Source of the DNA: Epinephelus fuscoguttatus
Taxonomy: Eukaryota; Chordata; Actinopteri; Perciformes; Serranidae
NCBI RefSeq assembly: GCF_011397635.1
Contig: NC_064770.1
Location: 22,996,200-23,060,199 of the forward strand
DNA: 64,000 nt
Direction of reading: 5' to 3'
The position numbers and the translations under genes were made by a program. Position 1 is the first letter of the stretch. The number at the start of each line of letters is the position of its first letter. Of the stretch, positions 36,039 to 48,520 are shown one piece after another. The notes below the pieces were generated by a model. That model worked only from the letters and a program-made list of their open reading frames with translations. It was not told the origin of the DNA and made no database searches.

Positions 36039-39000
36039 TTATTTGACCCTGCTGACGGCACACAGCTCATAAGGTAACGGGTTGAGAGTGAAGCCCACAG
36101 CTGGTGTCAGATCCAGTTCATCCTCTGTGACTCCAGATGGAGGAGTGAAACGAAAGCGCTGGAGGAGGGAGGTGAAGAAGAGGAAGAGCTCCATCCGAGC
36201 CAGGCTTTCTCCCAGACACGCCCTGCGACCTGTGAGATAACAAGTTGAGTGATCTGAAAACTGCAATTGGCATCAACTAGAGGTGTTAGATAGGCTTGTT
36301 TAGCTGAGCTTGCTAACCTGCAGAGAAAGGCATGAAGGCATCTCTCTTGACAAGCCTCCCATTCTTGTCCAAGAAATGGGCGGGATTAAAGGTGCGAGGG
36401 GTCTCCCACTCATTTTCATCCCACAGAACAGACGTTAAAAGAGGAAACACAATGGTCCCCTTGAGAAAAAAAGGTCTTTCGTAATTATAATGTTTCAGCA
36501 TGCATGAACTTTAAGACTTCTTTCAATCAGTCCGCTTTTTACCTTTTTAATAAAATAGCCTTGGAAGGTCACATCTGTGCTGGTTAGGTGAGGGACAGCG
36601 ATAGGAAGGACATTGGCCAGTCTCTGTATCTCGTGGATGACAGCGTCAGTGTAGGGCAGGTTCATCCTGTCCTCTGCCCGAACCTGACGGCCTCCGATCA
36701 CCCTGCTCAGCTCCTCCTGGACTTTGGCTGGAAAATGCAGGAGGACACAATGGCTAAAAAACAAAGCAGCAGGAAAGTACTATAGAAATCCAGCATGATT
36801 GCATCTCACCTAAGTCAAACAAATAGGTGATAAGATAAGATAAGATAAGATAAGATAAGATAAACTTCACATGTCACAGCAGCTCATAAAACTTCTAGAT
36901 GACTTCAATAAAAAAATAAATATAAGCCAAGGAGCAAACAAGCTGCATTGTGACCACCCAGCTATTCTGTAAGCCTGTCTGCACAACTGCACAACAAATT
37001 TCAGACCATATATTAAATCCTAGTCTTTTCAAAACCATTTCTGTCTGCTTTTAGGGTCTACCACTCCACCGCAAAAACTATTTCAGTTTCAACTATGATG
37101 TAAAGCACCCCTGTTGGGGACTGCACCTGAGTGCAACAGGTCTGATACAAGCATATTACTTACCTTGTATTTGAGGATACTTGGTCATGAATAACAGAGC
37201 CCATCTCAGTGTAGTTGCTGTAGTATCAGTACCAGCCGAAAAAAGGTTGGCAGTACTTGACACAAGGTTGCCTGTGTTGTAGAATGAGTCCATAATCCCT
37301 GAATCCTTATGAAAAGGTAAAAAGTTAAATGTGTTTATTTTAATTGTAAAGGAGCTCAGACCATTTTTCATCTTTCAGATATTAGCATCAATTAAGTCAT
37401 AAAAATGTGAATAGAAGTTATTAGATTTCAACCTAGTATTAATATATTACACTAGATTTAAATACCTCTAGCTTCTGTTTATGGGCCAGGTAGGAGTCCA
37501 CAAATCCTCTGCACATCTGAACATTTAAAGTTTCTTGTAGTTGTTTGATCAGCCGCCTTATTTGTTCTCTATTATCAGCAGCACTCTTCTTGAGACGCGC
37601 CCTGTTGCTCACCCATTTGGTCATCCAGGGGAACATGTTGGTCAACTGTTGTTTGAAAAAAAAAAAGAAAGGCAGGATTAAACACACTTTCAACCTGTTT
37701 GTTTTGTTTTCTGGAAGTATTTGAATGAACAAAGAATACCATCATGGTTGGTAATATATGGCAACAGGGACTGGACCAATGGTCAAACAGTTGTAGACAG
37801 CAGGGTGAAATTGGCATTGGCTTGCAGGCAGAGAGTCCAAATGGCGGGTAGGTAACAGGCAGACGAAACAAAGCGTTGCAACATTTTGGCATTGTCCAGA
37901 CGTACATGGGCAGTTGTAAAAAGTCCCCACAAGGAGTATTATGAAAAAGTCTTAATCTAAATGAAAACCCCAAAACACAATTGAAGTGCTGCCAAGAGCA
38001 CGCCAAACTAACAGGCAGCAAGATAATCCTCACTCTAAAGGCATGCAAAGAAGAAGACTAAAATGTTGGCCACTCAGAAGCCTTAAAAAAAGCAATTACC
38101 TAAGGCTACCTGTAGCAGTGGTGAAAATGCCACCTCATTAGTGACGCGTAACAAGGAAAGTAACGGAGCGCACTCTTGACGCTACAAAGTACCAAGTACC
38201 AAGTTTCTAAAATCTTTACTCTGGACAAAGTTTTACAGAAGGTCCATTATCAGTTACCTAAAATGCAATTTGTGTGTGGACAAAAGGGCAAAATGCTGAG
38301 AAAATATAGGCCTATGATGATCTGACAATGGAACAAAGGAAATGGACTGGTATATGGAGGGTGGCTGACGAGGGAATGAGATGAGGAAGTGGGTTGGTTG
38401 AAGGGGTTGTGAGGTGACCAGGGACTAAGTGACTAAGGGCAACTAGTGGATGGTCTGGGAAGTTAAAACTCATTTATACTCAACATTAGATACAGTGACG
38501 GACGGAGGTTTCTGTCCGTAAGCTTCTGGATATGGACGAAACAGAGCAGTACCACTGGAGATCATGGAGGCAGTGTGCTGTAGTTCAAGCAAGGTATGAC
38601 CATAGGAGACAACAAAGAAATTTAAATAATGGTGGAACAGAATAAAACGGTAATACATAGGCCTACTGAAAAGAATTCTCCTTCCTCATGTATTGGCCTC
38701 ACAGACCACCACCGTCTACAATGCTGCCTCCACTAAAAGGCGCATTATTACAACCCCCTCAACCGTCACCTCATTTGTTGATGTGTTAAGCTGTTGACTC
38801 TGAATCAGTTGTATCTACGCCAATATAAATGACAAATGGAAGTATGAGGGCAATGAAGTTTGCAACATTTTAAACAGACGGATCTATTTTCATACGTAAA
38901 GGGAGTATAAATGAGCCTTAAGAGGATGGTATATGGCCTGAGCAGAGGCTGGAGACAAGGGCAGAGAGCCAGGCCAAGCAAAATAAAGGCAATCAGCTAG

Positions 39001-40167
39001 AAAGTCCCCATGACAAATTCAATACACGAACAACTCAGTATATAATATGAAAGAAGAATAAAAGGTCCACATCCATGCTAATAGACCCATGAGTTTGTAA
39101 TTTGCGTTACATCCTACAAAACGTACATCTTATGGTTAGTTTAGACAAAGTGGTACCTGCACTGACGGAGAGCCTGTAAGTCGAAGGTTCATATTGGCCC
39201 GGTCTATCATACGTGTAAACTCTGTATCACTGTATTCAAATCTGTTGCCATAGACAATTGCACAGATGATATTGGAAACTGCACAATTTATTGGCTCTGT
39301 GGGACTGAAGGGTTTACCTGCAACAAAAACAGAAACATTGAACGAGTTGAGTAAAACAACAAACAATATGTATTTACTGAAGACATAATACAATGGAGAG
39401 GAAGAGTTACCTTCATGCTTTTCAAACACGTTGAACAGATACTGAGTCTCCTCAATGATTTTCTCCTCTATCGTTTTTTTGCCCATCCCATAGTCTCTCA
39501 GGTTGCTCAGAGCAAAACGCCTCATTTCTTTCCATGACTCCCCATTGGCAAATAAGATTCCTTTATCTGAAGTGAAATCAAGTACATACGTACATTGTGT
39601 CAAAATATAATTTGTGCCGCATGAAATATTACAACAACAAATGTTTCATAGAGTCACCTGCTCTTTTCTGTATGACCAGTCACTCAGCCTGCACTCATCC
39701 TACCTCCCAGCCAATCACCTGTCTATACTTTTCCCGCTCCTGCCTTTCCACCACGCCCACCTCATGAAGTCAACTCAGTTCACCTGTTCCTCATTACTCC
39801 CAGCTAGAACATATACCCCAGCCTCTCAGCAGAGGTGGGTAGTGTAGCCAAAAATTGTACTCAAGTAAGAGTACTGATACTTTAGAACAATATTACTCAA
39901 GTAAAAGTAAAAAGTAGTCATCCAAATAATTACTTAAGAGTAAAAGAGTATTTGGTGAAAAAACTATTCAAATACTGAGTAACTGTTGAGTAATGTCTGA
40001 TTTATTTGTTAAATAAGAACATGAATGTAATCAATCAATCAAAAGTAATAATCTGCAAATTCATGTATTTTAAACAATACCCCTTTAACTAAAACAGAAA
40101 TTAACTAAGTCTTTACAAACATAACATAAATCAAGGCACAGGAAACACAAATATATTCTTATAGGCC

Positions 40168-40235
<68 letters not shown>

Positions 40236-41738
40236 GTCCTCAGAGGTGGGTAGAGTAGTCAAATATTATACTCAAGTAAGAGTATTGTTACTTTAAAACA
40301 ATATAACTCAAGTAAATGTAACTGAGTAAATGTAACTAGTTACTACCCACCTCTGCCTCTCAGTCACTTGTTGCCAGATCGTTCTTCACCACTCATGCAA
40401 GGCTCTCAAGCACATTATTCCGGACTGATTTCCTGTTGCCGACCCTGCCTGTGTCTGACCTGCCTGCTTCATCTGATTCCCAGTAAACACCTCAGCCTTC
40501 TGTCCCGGACCACAGGACCTGCTTTCACGCCCTTGGTTCCTGTTTGCCTGTAGCTGCTTTGCATTTTCATACGACGATGACAACGAACATCAGCTTGTTA
40601 GCATGCTAATGTTAGTATTTAGCTCAAAGCACAGCTGTGCCTATGTACAGCCTGACACGGCAGTTAATGTGGCTGCAGATTGTAAACCTTATTTAACATC
40701 ACTTAATCAAATGCATATGTGTCATCTTGATAAATGAATACTATGAGTGATTGTGACTAAAATCTGCATCTGTATACTTACGTTCTGTGATAGTTAAGTC
40801 ATTGAATGAGTGAGCAACATATCTGTCTCCAAACTCCACAGCATGGTTGACCAGTGCCTCCTTCAGTGTCTTGTATCCCGCCAGGATTACAACTTTCTGG
40901 GGTCCGAAATACAACGTGAACACCGATCCATATTTCTTGGAAAGCTATAAAACACGAAATAATGTTTTGATCAATGCAACTTTGAAAAAAAAAACAGAAT
41001 ATTATGACATTATTTAAACCAGGTCCCTTAAGTTATCTACACGTGCTTATGCACACACCATCAGTGTTTTCATCAGGACGAGGGCCAATTATTTCAGCAT
41101 GTAGTACACAAGCGCACGTTTCAACACCTTGGCAGTGCCTTTGCAAAAGAAACAATATGATTTCTCTTCCTCAATACACCACACCATAGTTTTTTGAAAC
41201 TTTATAACACAAGAAAGACCAGCTGCACATTCCACAGATTGAAAGCAATGGAAGTGTTTTCACCAGATGGTAGGTAAATGGCCCCTTCTATCTGATCAGT
41301 TTTTAAAAGGAACAGGTTCCTGTTTCAGTGTCAAATGCACATTAATGCGTTTAACAAGCTGGAATTAACAGGTGTGTTGCTTAAGCAAAGCTATTAACAG
41401 AAGGAAAGAGAAGGTTAGTCTAGCGATAGCTTTTTGGGATTGGAGCAGGGAATGTCAACTTAACATGCTATGAATTCCAAGCAGCTTTTGAACACTAGGG
41501 TATATTGCCAATTTAGTTTCCTGTATAATTTACATACCTTGAACAGTGTACTGTGGGGTGACTTCAGATCCAGCTGCAGCAAATTGCCCAACACAGGCAG
41601 TGGCCTGGGTCCTGGAGGCTCCTTTCTTTCATGGTCAAAGTTGGGGAAAAATACATACAAGACAAGTAGAATCAAAACAGTGCCCAGTACAGAGGTAGCA
41701 CTGGCGTACTCCAGAAAAAAGCTTCCCATACCAGCCAT
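36039..41738 (-). CDS. cyp2k: Cytochrome P450 family 2, CYP2K-like, intact copy A
   Basis: Nine exons in the standard CYP2 arrangement (41538-41738, 40782-40944, 39411-39566, 39157-39317, 37466-37645, 37164-37305, 36543-36727, 36318-36459, 36039-36229) join in phase to 506 aa. Residues 13-31 are a membrane anchor, followed by the EPPGP hinge (40-44). The I-helix reads SAGTDTT (310-316), the ExxR motif is EIQR (367-370) and the heme loop is FSAGRRACLG (441-450, Cys448). GNLLQLDLK after the hinge is typical of fish CYP2K. The family is an ER monooxygenase of lipids and xenobiotics, fed by NADPH-P450 reductase. The substrate cannot be read from sequence. The intron between exons 2 and 3 holds an hAT element. 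It is distinctly diverged from copies B and C. Confidence 0.93.
36829..36863. repeat. (GATAA)n pentanucleotide repeat
   Basis: About seven GATAA units in the intron between exons 6 and 7 of CYP2K copy A. Confidence 0.95.
39830..40355. mobile_element. Non-autonomous hAT element with perfect 8-bp target duplication
   Basis: The ends are a perfect 13-bp inverted repeat (CAGAGGTGGGTAG and CTACCCACCTCTG). The host octamer CCTCTCAG is duplicated at 39822-39829 and 40356-40363. A second left end, CAGAGGTGGGTAGAGTAG, starts at 40244, so a short near-complete copy of 112 bp sits at the right side, after an AT dinucleotide tract of roughly 60 bases. It is located in the second intron of CYP2K copy A. 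No transposase is encoded. Confidence 0.9.
40170..40233. repeat. (AT)n microsatellite
   Basis: A long AT tract inside the hAT element, probably expanded after insertion. Confidence 0.9.
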
Positions 41739-42953
41739 ACTTTTGACAAAGTCAGAGACAATATTTTTGTGTTATATGTTGTGTGAGTATTGGATTAAAG
41801 CCCCATCAGGTCTATTTAATCCTCTTGAATCCCAGATCAAGGTGTGAAGCAAATGCACTAAAGGCAGGAGAAGAAGAGCGTGACTTTGGTCAGACTCTGT
41901 GAAAAATATGTTGTGATACTGGTCCTTTGGTTAATAAACAACTATTAAATCCACTGTGACACCTAGTCCAAAGGTTTGCAAGTAAGTATAAAACTTAATA
42001 TAAAATAAGAACTTGTGAAACAAAATTAATGTTAAACAAATCGAGCTGACTGACTGGTACAGGTACTGCTCTGTCTGCTGACATTGTATGACATGTACAT
42101 AAATAATATATAATGTACACCTGAAAGATGCCAGATTGTCTCTGGCATTGAACCAAGTATTTCAGCATTCTTGTCATTTACCTTCCTGATGCTCCCTGCC
42201 CCTGACCTGGCTCTTTGTGTGGTTATTTTGACCTCTGCCTGTATTTGTTTTTGTTTTAGATTTTTGGACTTTTTATTCACCTAACTGTCATCTGTCTTAT
42301 AGGTTTCTGTGTATTCTGCTTCAGTCAGCGTTTCACTTATTTACTTAAATGGAGTTCCTATGCCACAAACACCTGTTTGTTTTGTAAACTGAATGAAAAA
42401 AGTGATTGACACAATTAAGAGTAGTTAATACATCAGTTAAATGTGTCAACAATGAAAACATACATTGGACGGTGTTTCAGTACTTTACAGTTTTTCTCAT
42501 TAGCTTCAGCACAAATAAACACATACATTATTTATTTTTGCAAAGACCAACTGTGATGTTGTTTTTGCTAGTAGAGGGGTTCGTCATGCTATACACACAT
42601 TACAGCCTATTTATAATGGATAAAATCATGGATGGATAACTGAAGTGGGGCCCAAAGGTGACAAAATCTCACTCAAAATAACACGTATTGACCAGGAAGA
42701 GACTCATAATGACCACAAAAAGATGCAAACAAACTGCAGACGTAAAACAACCACAGAGACACACAAAATTACCAAAAAAAAAAAGAAACAAAATTGCCAC
42801 AAAGATACATGCTATTAATTGGTGAAATATCTATTCAGCATTCTCACACAACATCCCCTCCCACATCATGGTTGACTGGATGCATGGAGACAGTTCCTGC
42901 TCCTGTTGTGGAGTAAATACACAAAAACAATAATCAAGTTCCAGCTCTCGTCC
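41739..42953. other. Intergenic DNA between CYP2K copies A and B
   Basis: Contains the copy A promoter (ATTAAATA near 41813 on the plus strand is a weak TATA-like box on either strand) and the 3' flank of copy B. No other gene was seen. The first 60 bases beyond the copy A start codon resemble the sequence beyond the copy B exon 1, marking a duplicated 5' region. Confidence 0.5.
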
Positions 42954-43604
42954 TCACTGGCGACTGAAAGCACACAGCTCATGAGGTGAAGGTCTGAGGG
43001 TGAAGCCCACAACTGGTGTCAGATCCAGTTCATCCTCTGTGACTCCAGGTGGAGGAGTGAAACGAAAGCGCTGAAGGAGGGAGGTGAAGAAGAGGAACAG
43101 CTCCATTCTGGCCAGACTTTCCCCAAGACATGCCCTGCGACCTGTGAGAGCAAAGAGTTGCAGCGAGTTAAACTGGATCACGACTCTAGAAATGTGATGT
43201 ATCTATGCAAAGTTGTTGTACCTGCAGAAAAGGGCATGAAGGCGTCTCTCCTGATAAATTTACCCTCCTTATCTAGGTAGTGGCAAGGGTTGAACGTGTG
43301 TGGGGTCTCACATTCGCTCTCATCATACAGGACAGAAGTAAGAAGAGGAAACACAGTAGTCCCCTAAAGTGTATTGCTAGATTAGATTAGAAAGCTTTAT
43401 TAATTCCCAGTGTATTCCCAGTACAAAAAGCCATCTGAGGTGTAATCAACAGCTGAGACCACATCTTAAAGTGTTTATTAAAAAATCTGACCACTGGAAC
43501 AAAAGACCTTCAGCAAGCATCCGAGTCTGTTAAAAAGACATTGTAATGGATGACCTTCATAATACAGAACAGTTTTTAGTTTGGCTCTTGTTGGCTTTGC
43601 TACA

Positions 43605-43885
43605 GTGACCTAAATGGACTGCACTTGTATAGAGCTTTTCTAGGCCTCTGATCATTTAAAGCGCTTTAACACAGTCACCCATTCACACACACATTAACAC
43701 ACTGGTGACTGAGGTTACCATGCATGATGCCACCTGCTACTCAGTAACCATTTATATGCACTCACACACTGATGGAACAGCCATCAGGAGCACATTGGGG
43801 TCCAGTATCTTGCCCAAGAATGCTTCGACATGGGGACTGGAGGAGCCGGGGATTGAATCGCCACTCTACCTCAGAGCCACAGCCA
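43605..43885. repeat. Dispersed fish repeat, copy 2
   Basis: The same family as 18020-18275: GGACTGCACTTGTATAGAGC, CCACCTGCTACTCAGTAACC, CAGTATCTTGCCC and GGAGGAGCCGGGGATTGAAT. It lies in the exon 7-8 intron of the CYP2K pseudogene. Confidence 0.75.
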
Positions 43886-44018
43886 CCCACTGATATCTAC
43901 CATTAACACAGGTCTGGGTAACTTCTCATTTATTGCAATTGACTATTCTAAATAGTTGTAGTAGCTGGAGAACATCTCACATATACAAACTAAGCACTGC
44001 ATTTGCCTCTGTGGAAAA

Positions 44019-44091
44019 GGCACTGCTGGGATTTGAACCCAGGATCTCCTGTTTACTAGACAGGCGCTTTAACCAACTAAGCCACAGCGCC
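44019..44091 (-). tRNA. tRNA-Thr (anticodon AGU)
   Basis: A 73-nt cloverleaf on the minus strand. The acceptor GGCGCTG pairs with CAGTGCC (one G-U). The A box reads TGGCTTAGTTGG. The anticodon arm CCTGTCTAGTAAACAGG places AGT in the loop. The T arm is CTGGG-TTCAAAT-CCCAG. TTTT immediately follows the 3' end and would stop RNA polymerase III. The sequence closely follows vertebrate tRNA-Thr-AGT; the T loop has TTCAAAT in place of the usual TTCGAAT. No CCA is encoded, as expected. It lies inside an intron of the CYP2K pseudogene in the same orientation. Confidence 0.93.
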
Positions 44092-44629
44092 AGATGAAAA
44101 TTAATAACACAAGTGACAATATCAGGTTGTTTTTTTTAATCATGGAATAAAAGCATTGTTTTCAGTGAGGAAAATATCCAATTGAAACTTAGTGTTCAAT
44201 CAGGAGGACTTTCTGCTATATCCATCCACAATCCTCTCTCTATCCCACTTCCACTACTTCCACCGATCAGCTGACTATGGGTGTTGCCTCTCCTAGTTAG
44301 CCAATCAAACTTTGCCACAATCTCCTTCAGCCATTCATGTTGCTGCCGCCTAATTTTAACTCTGTTCTCCTCTCTGCTCCTGTCAGCTGTCATCCAGCTC
44401 CTCTCCTCATCTTGTCTCGTCTTGTCTCGTCTCCTCATCACCATTACCACCACCCACGTTTAGACTCCATAGGGGGGTTGTTAAATTACTACATCTTTAC
44501 CACCCTCCTATACATGACATCACAATGGGGTTTTATCGCCAAAGACTTGTATGTGCACATATAAATAGTTATTTCTGTCTCCCAGAACGAGTCCCTCCTG
44601 ACTGAACTACAACACTAGAATTACCACTT

Positions 44630-44935
44630 TGCATCTGTATGCCTCCACAAACAAGTCAAGTTGCACCTCCAGTCCTTGAGTCCAAGTGAATATTTGTACC
44701 AAATTTCAAAACTCCCTCAAGACCTTCTTGAGATATCGCATTCATGAGAACGAGACAGATGCAAGGTCACAGTGACCTTTGTCCACCAAATTCTAATTAT
44801 TTCATCATTGAGTCACAGTGAACATTTGTACCAAATTTGAAACAAATTCCTCAAGGTGTTCTTGAGATGTCATGTTCAAAAGAATGGGATAGACGGATGG
44901 AGTACTCAAAAACAAAATGCCTCCAGAAAGCATCT
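44630..44935. repeat. Dispersed fish repeat with internal duplication
   Basis: Two related units: GAGTCCAAGTGAATATTTGT followed by ACCAAATTT and CTTCTTGAGATATCGC near 44690, and GAGTCACAGTGAACATTTGT followed by ACCAAATTT and GTTCTTGAGATGTCATG near 44810. It is one of the widespread teleost repeats; I cannot name the family. Confidence 0.65.
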
Positions 44936-45975
44936 ATTGCCGTTGTTGGGGCATAAATACAAATGTGTGTGGGCGACTGACCTCTTTGATAAAGTAGCCC
45001 TGGAAGGTGACGTCTTGGCTGGTTTTGTGAGGAAGGGCCAAGGGGACAAGGTTAGCAAATCTTTGTGACTCATGAATGACAGCATCAGTGTACGGCAGGT
45101 TCTTCCTGTCCTCTACTCCAACCTGACGACTTCCAACCACCCTGTCCAGCTCCTCCTGGACCCGGTCTGGACTCACATAAAAATGACATGAATTTGAAAA
45201 GTTAACCCAATTTTATGCAAACACTGTAAATAGAATTTCACCAGAGATGAGCATGTGCGTATGTTTTTGCACCTTGAAAATGCGGGTACTTAGCAATGAA
45301 AAGCAAACACCATTTAAGAGTATATGCCATAGTGTCAGTCCCAGCTGCAAACAGATTCATCACACTGTAGGGAAGGTTGTCATCATGATAGTGCGAATCC
45401 TTGATTTCAGACTCCCGTAACACAGAAAAGAGGGATTATACACAATGAGTAACTGATCAGTAATATCAGCCAAGCAGTAGATTCACTGGAGTCGGACACC
45501 TCACCTCCAGATTCATCTTACAGGTCAGGGATGCATCAACAAAGCATCTGCACATCTCAGGGCTCAGAGTCTCCTTCAGCTTTGCTATTAAGCGTCTCAC
45601 GTCATTCCTGTAGTCCTCCTTATTCTTCATCAAAACCCTCCAGCTTTTAAGACAAGGACCAAGCCAAGGAAACACATTGTATATCTGTAATGGAGCACAG
45701 TAATGAGGTCAAACAAGTCTGTAACATGCACAGCACTGTCAAATGTCCTTGTAAGCAGTGAGAGCCATTCCCCTACTTGGATGGATGCTGATCCACTCAG
45801 ACGGATAGACTCGTTGTCTCTCTCCAACATAACGTGGAAGACAGGATCTCTTTAGTCAAACCTCTTTCCAAACATGATGGCGGATATAACATTTGAAGCA
45901 GCATAGTTAATTGTCTGGGTGTTGTCGAAGGCTTTACCTGGGAGAAGAAGAGTTGGATAGCAGAGGTGTACTTAG

Positions 45976-46085
45976 GCTTTATTTTCCATATCTGCACCAA
46001 CAAAGTGATTTGGATTTTATTGCTCTATAAAGCACTTTGAATTACCTGTGTGTATGAAATGTGCATACAAATAAAGCTGCCTTGC
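45976..46085 (+). mobile_element. 3' end of a LINE-like repeat with CTTGC tail
   Basis: AAAGCACTTTGAATTACCTG, then ACAAATAAAG and short CTTGC repeats form the typical 3' terminus of a teleost LINE family. It begins exactly where similarity to copy C intron 3 stops, that is where exon 3 should follow, so it marks the edge of the rearrangement that removed exons 2-3 of the pseudogene. Confidence 0.6.
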
Positions 46086-46931
46086 CTTGCCTATTTCAAT
46101 TCCTCCAATATATTCCCCTCAGTCTTACACATTTAAGTGGAGGAAACACATGCAGCTAAAAACTACAGGGTTTAAGCTTCATTTTGATGTACAGGTTGCA
46201 GGGGTTTAAAAAAAAACACAGGTGCCACATGAGGCTTTTGTCTCCCTACTTAAGTCATATGATGCCTCCTCCTCCCCAATCCAAGAGTAATAGCCAGGAA
46301 CGGTTTGTGCTTTCAGAATCGGGTACATTCATTTCAGAGAGTAAGCATAACCTGTGCGATAATGTTGTGGTTCAGTAATTGTTAAAAATTGAAAATGAAG
46401 GTTATTTAGGAGAAAAAAACAGTTACAACAGTATTCTTCCCTGTAATGCAACACTATGGGGGACATAGACAAAATGAAAGTTTAAATAACTTAATTCTTC
46501 TTCTTTTGGAACCAGAGGCAGCTCTCAAGTTATGATAGGCACCAGGTATGTCACAAACCCAAATCATCAAATACCTGCTTTGTCAGTGGACGTTGGTGTC
46601 AGACACGGCGCAGGGAGGTACCTTCACAGCGTTTGGATATGCACCAGCCCGCAGCAGTATGTATGTAAAGTCTGTATGGGGCAGATGAGGACAGAGGTGG
46701 ATGGGTCCAACAAACTCTGGACTTTGACCCGGTAGCCTGCTGTTTGTTTCTGTATGAATTTTATTTATTTTTTTATTATTGTGCAATAAGACATTTACAT
46801 AAAGAGTGAAGACAAGTACATAATCAGCAGGGCAAACACCAGACCCAGCCATCAAAGCAGAGGCCAGAAGCACATTATAGCAGTGGCATGACAAAGGGCA
46901 GCCAGAGCTATCCCAACCCAGTGTGTGGGCC

Positions 46932-46959
46932 CTTTATTTATTTATTTATTTATTTATTT
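46932..46959. repeat. (TTTA)n microsatellite
   Basis: About seven TTTA units in the disrupted region of the CYP2K pseudogene. Confidence 0.95.
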
Positions 46960-47084
46960 TTCCATTATTATACTTTTGTTCTGTGTGAATATTAAGCCAA
47001 ACCATGATGTCGAGTGGTTGTGACTGTATGTATCATGTATGACAGTCTATCATCAGGCCAAAGTGGCACCCCTCTGGGAAGCGT

Positions 47085-47405
47085 CCTGGTTGCTCCAAAC
47101 TTCCTAATTTCAGACTTAGGGAGGCCACTGTGCTCTTGAGAACCCTCAGTGCAGCAGAACTTTTTTTGTAGCCTTTGCAATATCTGTGCCCCAACACAAC
47201 CCATTTCTCTGAGCCCTGTAGGCAGTTACTACGACTTAATAGCTTTGTTTTTGCTCTGCTATGCATTGTCACCTGTGAAACCTTTCACAGACAGGTTTGT
47301 GCCTTTCCAAATTATGTCCAGTCAATTGAATTTACAAGACATGGAATCCAATCAAGGTGTAGAAACATCTCAAAGATAAGCAAGAGAAATGGAGGAAACC
47401 CGGGC
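47085..47405. repeat. Dispersed fish repeat
   Basis: Phrases such as AGGCCACTGTGCTCTTGAGA, TTGCAATATCTGTGCCCCAA and GTAGAAACATCTCAAAGATA recall a repeat found in many teleosts. It occupies the place where exon 2 of the pseudogene would be expected. The superfamily is not certain. Confidence 0.5.
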
Positions 47406-47719
47406 TAAATTTCAAATATAATTTTATGTACCTCTTACAGGGTACTGTGGGGTGACTTTAGAGGCGGCAAACTGCCAAACACAAGCATCGGCCTGCGTCC
47501 AGGAGGCTCCTTTCTTCGAGACAAGTTAGAGCACAGTGGTTGCTAGATATCACTGTATATTCAGGGTACATAATCCTCCAAATATGGTCTGGCTTTGGAG
47601 CCTCCCTTCTTTGATGGTCAAGGTTTGGGAAGAAAATGCATACAAGATGAGTAGGGTCATGACAGTGCCCAGTAGAGTAGCTGTACTGGGGGACTGCAAC
47701 ATGACAGCCACCCTTTCAA

Positions 47720-48520
47720 CAAAGTCAGGGACAAAAATGTTGCGTTTTATGTTGTGTGAATATTGGAAGAAGCCTGAGGCGATTTGTTGGTCAGGACACA
47801 AAACCAAGAGACAAAAGTTATTGATTTCCTCATCGGTGTTTACTCAGGGATGTGCAGTGTACAGAATCCTCCAAATATGGGCAGGAAAAATCTACAAACT
47901 TTACATATATAAATGACATTAATAACTTCAAACAATAAACATAAGCCAAGGAGCAAACAGACTGCATAATGAGTACCTGGTTATACTAGAAGTCTATAAC
48001 ACAGCCTGCACAACAACTGCTGTAGATATTCTGGTAATAGAAGAGAGCTAACACTGCCCTCTAATGGGCCAGTCTTTTACTGCAACATAACTGGACTTCA
48101 TCAGAGCAAACGGAGCATGACTGAATTTCTGCAACTCAACACATTTAGATCTGTACCCTAATATTCGGCTTTATTGCTAACCAACATACACAGTAGTCTC
48201 TCTGTAACAGACACCACAACAACTGTTTTGTCTTATTATTTATTTCTCTTTTCCTTTGGTCTCATGTTTTTCTCATCTTACCTTTTATGACCCCTTTGTC
48301 ACATTTAAATGACATGCATTTCAAAACACTTCCAAACTGCTCCTGTTTGAAACGATATAGCAACATGTTGTTAACTGGTGAAATATCGACACAACATTCT
48401 TACACAACATCCCATCCCACATCATGGGTGCTGGAGTGACCACAAGTTGCATGGAGAAAGTTTCTGCTCCTTTTGTGGAATAAATACACAGAAACGATAA
48501 TCAAGTTCCAGCTCTCGTCC
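47720..48520. other. Intergenic DNA between CYP2K copies B and C
   Basis: No gene was seen. The right part (about 48350-48520) is the 3' UTR of copy C and closely resembles the 3' flank of copy B near 42840-42953, showing that the duplicated unit includes the 3' flank. Confidence 0.5.

Larger units (their letters stand above)
42954..47711 (-). pseudogene. CYP2K-like pseudogene, copy B
   Basis: Exons 4-9 are present at 45777-45937, 45505-45684, 45273-45411, 44982-45166, 43222-43363 and 42954-43141, with splice sites and phases like copy C and very similar protein sequence. Exon 4 carries an in-frame TAA after GKRFD, where copy C reads FEYKDP. Exon 1 is in two pieces (about 47600-47711 and 47441-47520) separated by about 75 bp, with a frameshift at the FFPNLDHQRRE segment, and the initiator ATG is GTG. 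Exons 2 and 3 were not found between 45938 and 47430, where other repeats lie. Exon 8 also has W to C in the ETPHTFNP segment. The heme loop FSAGRRACLG is intact. I conclude a non-functional duplicate. Confidence 0.88.
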
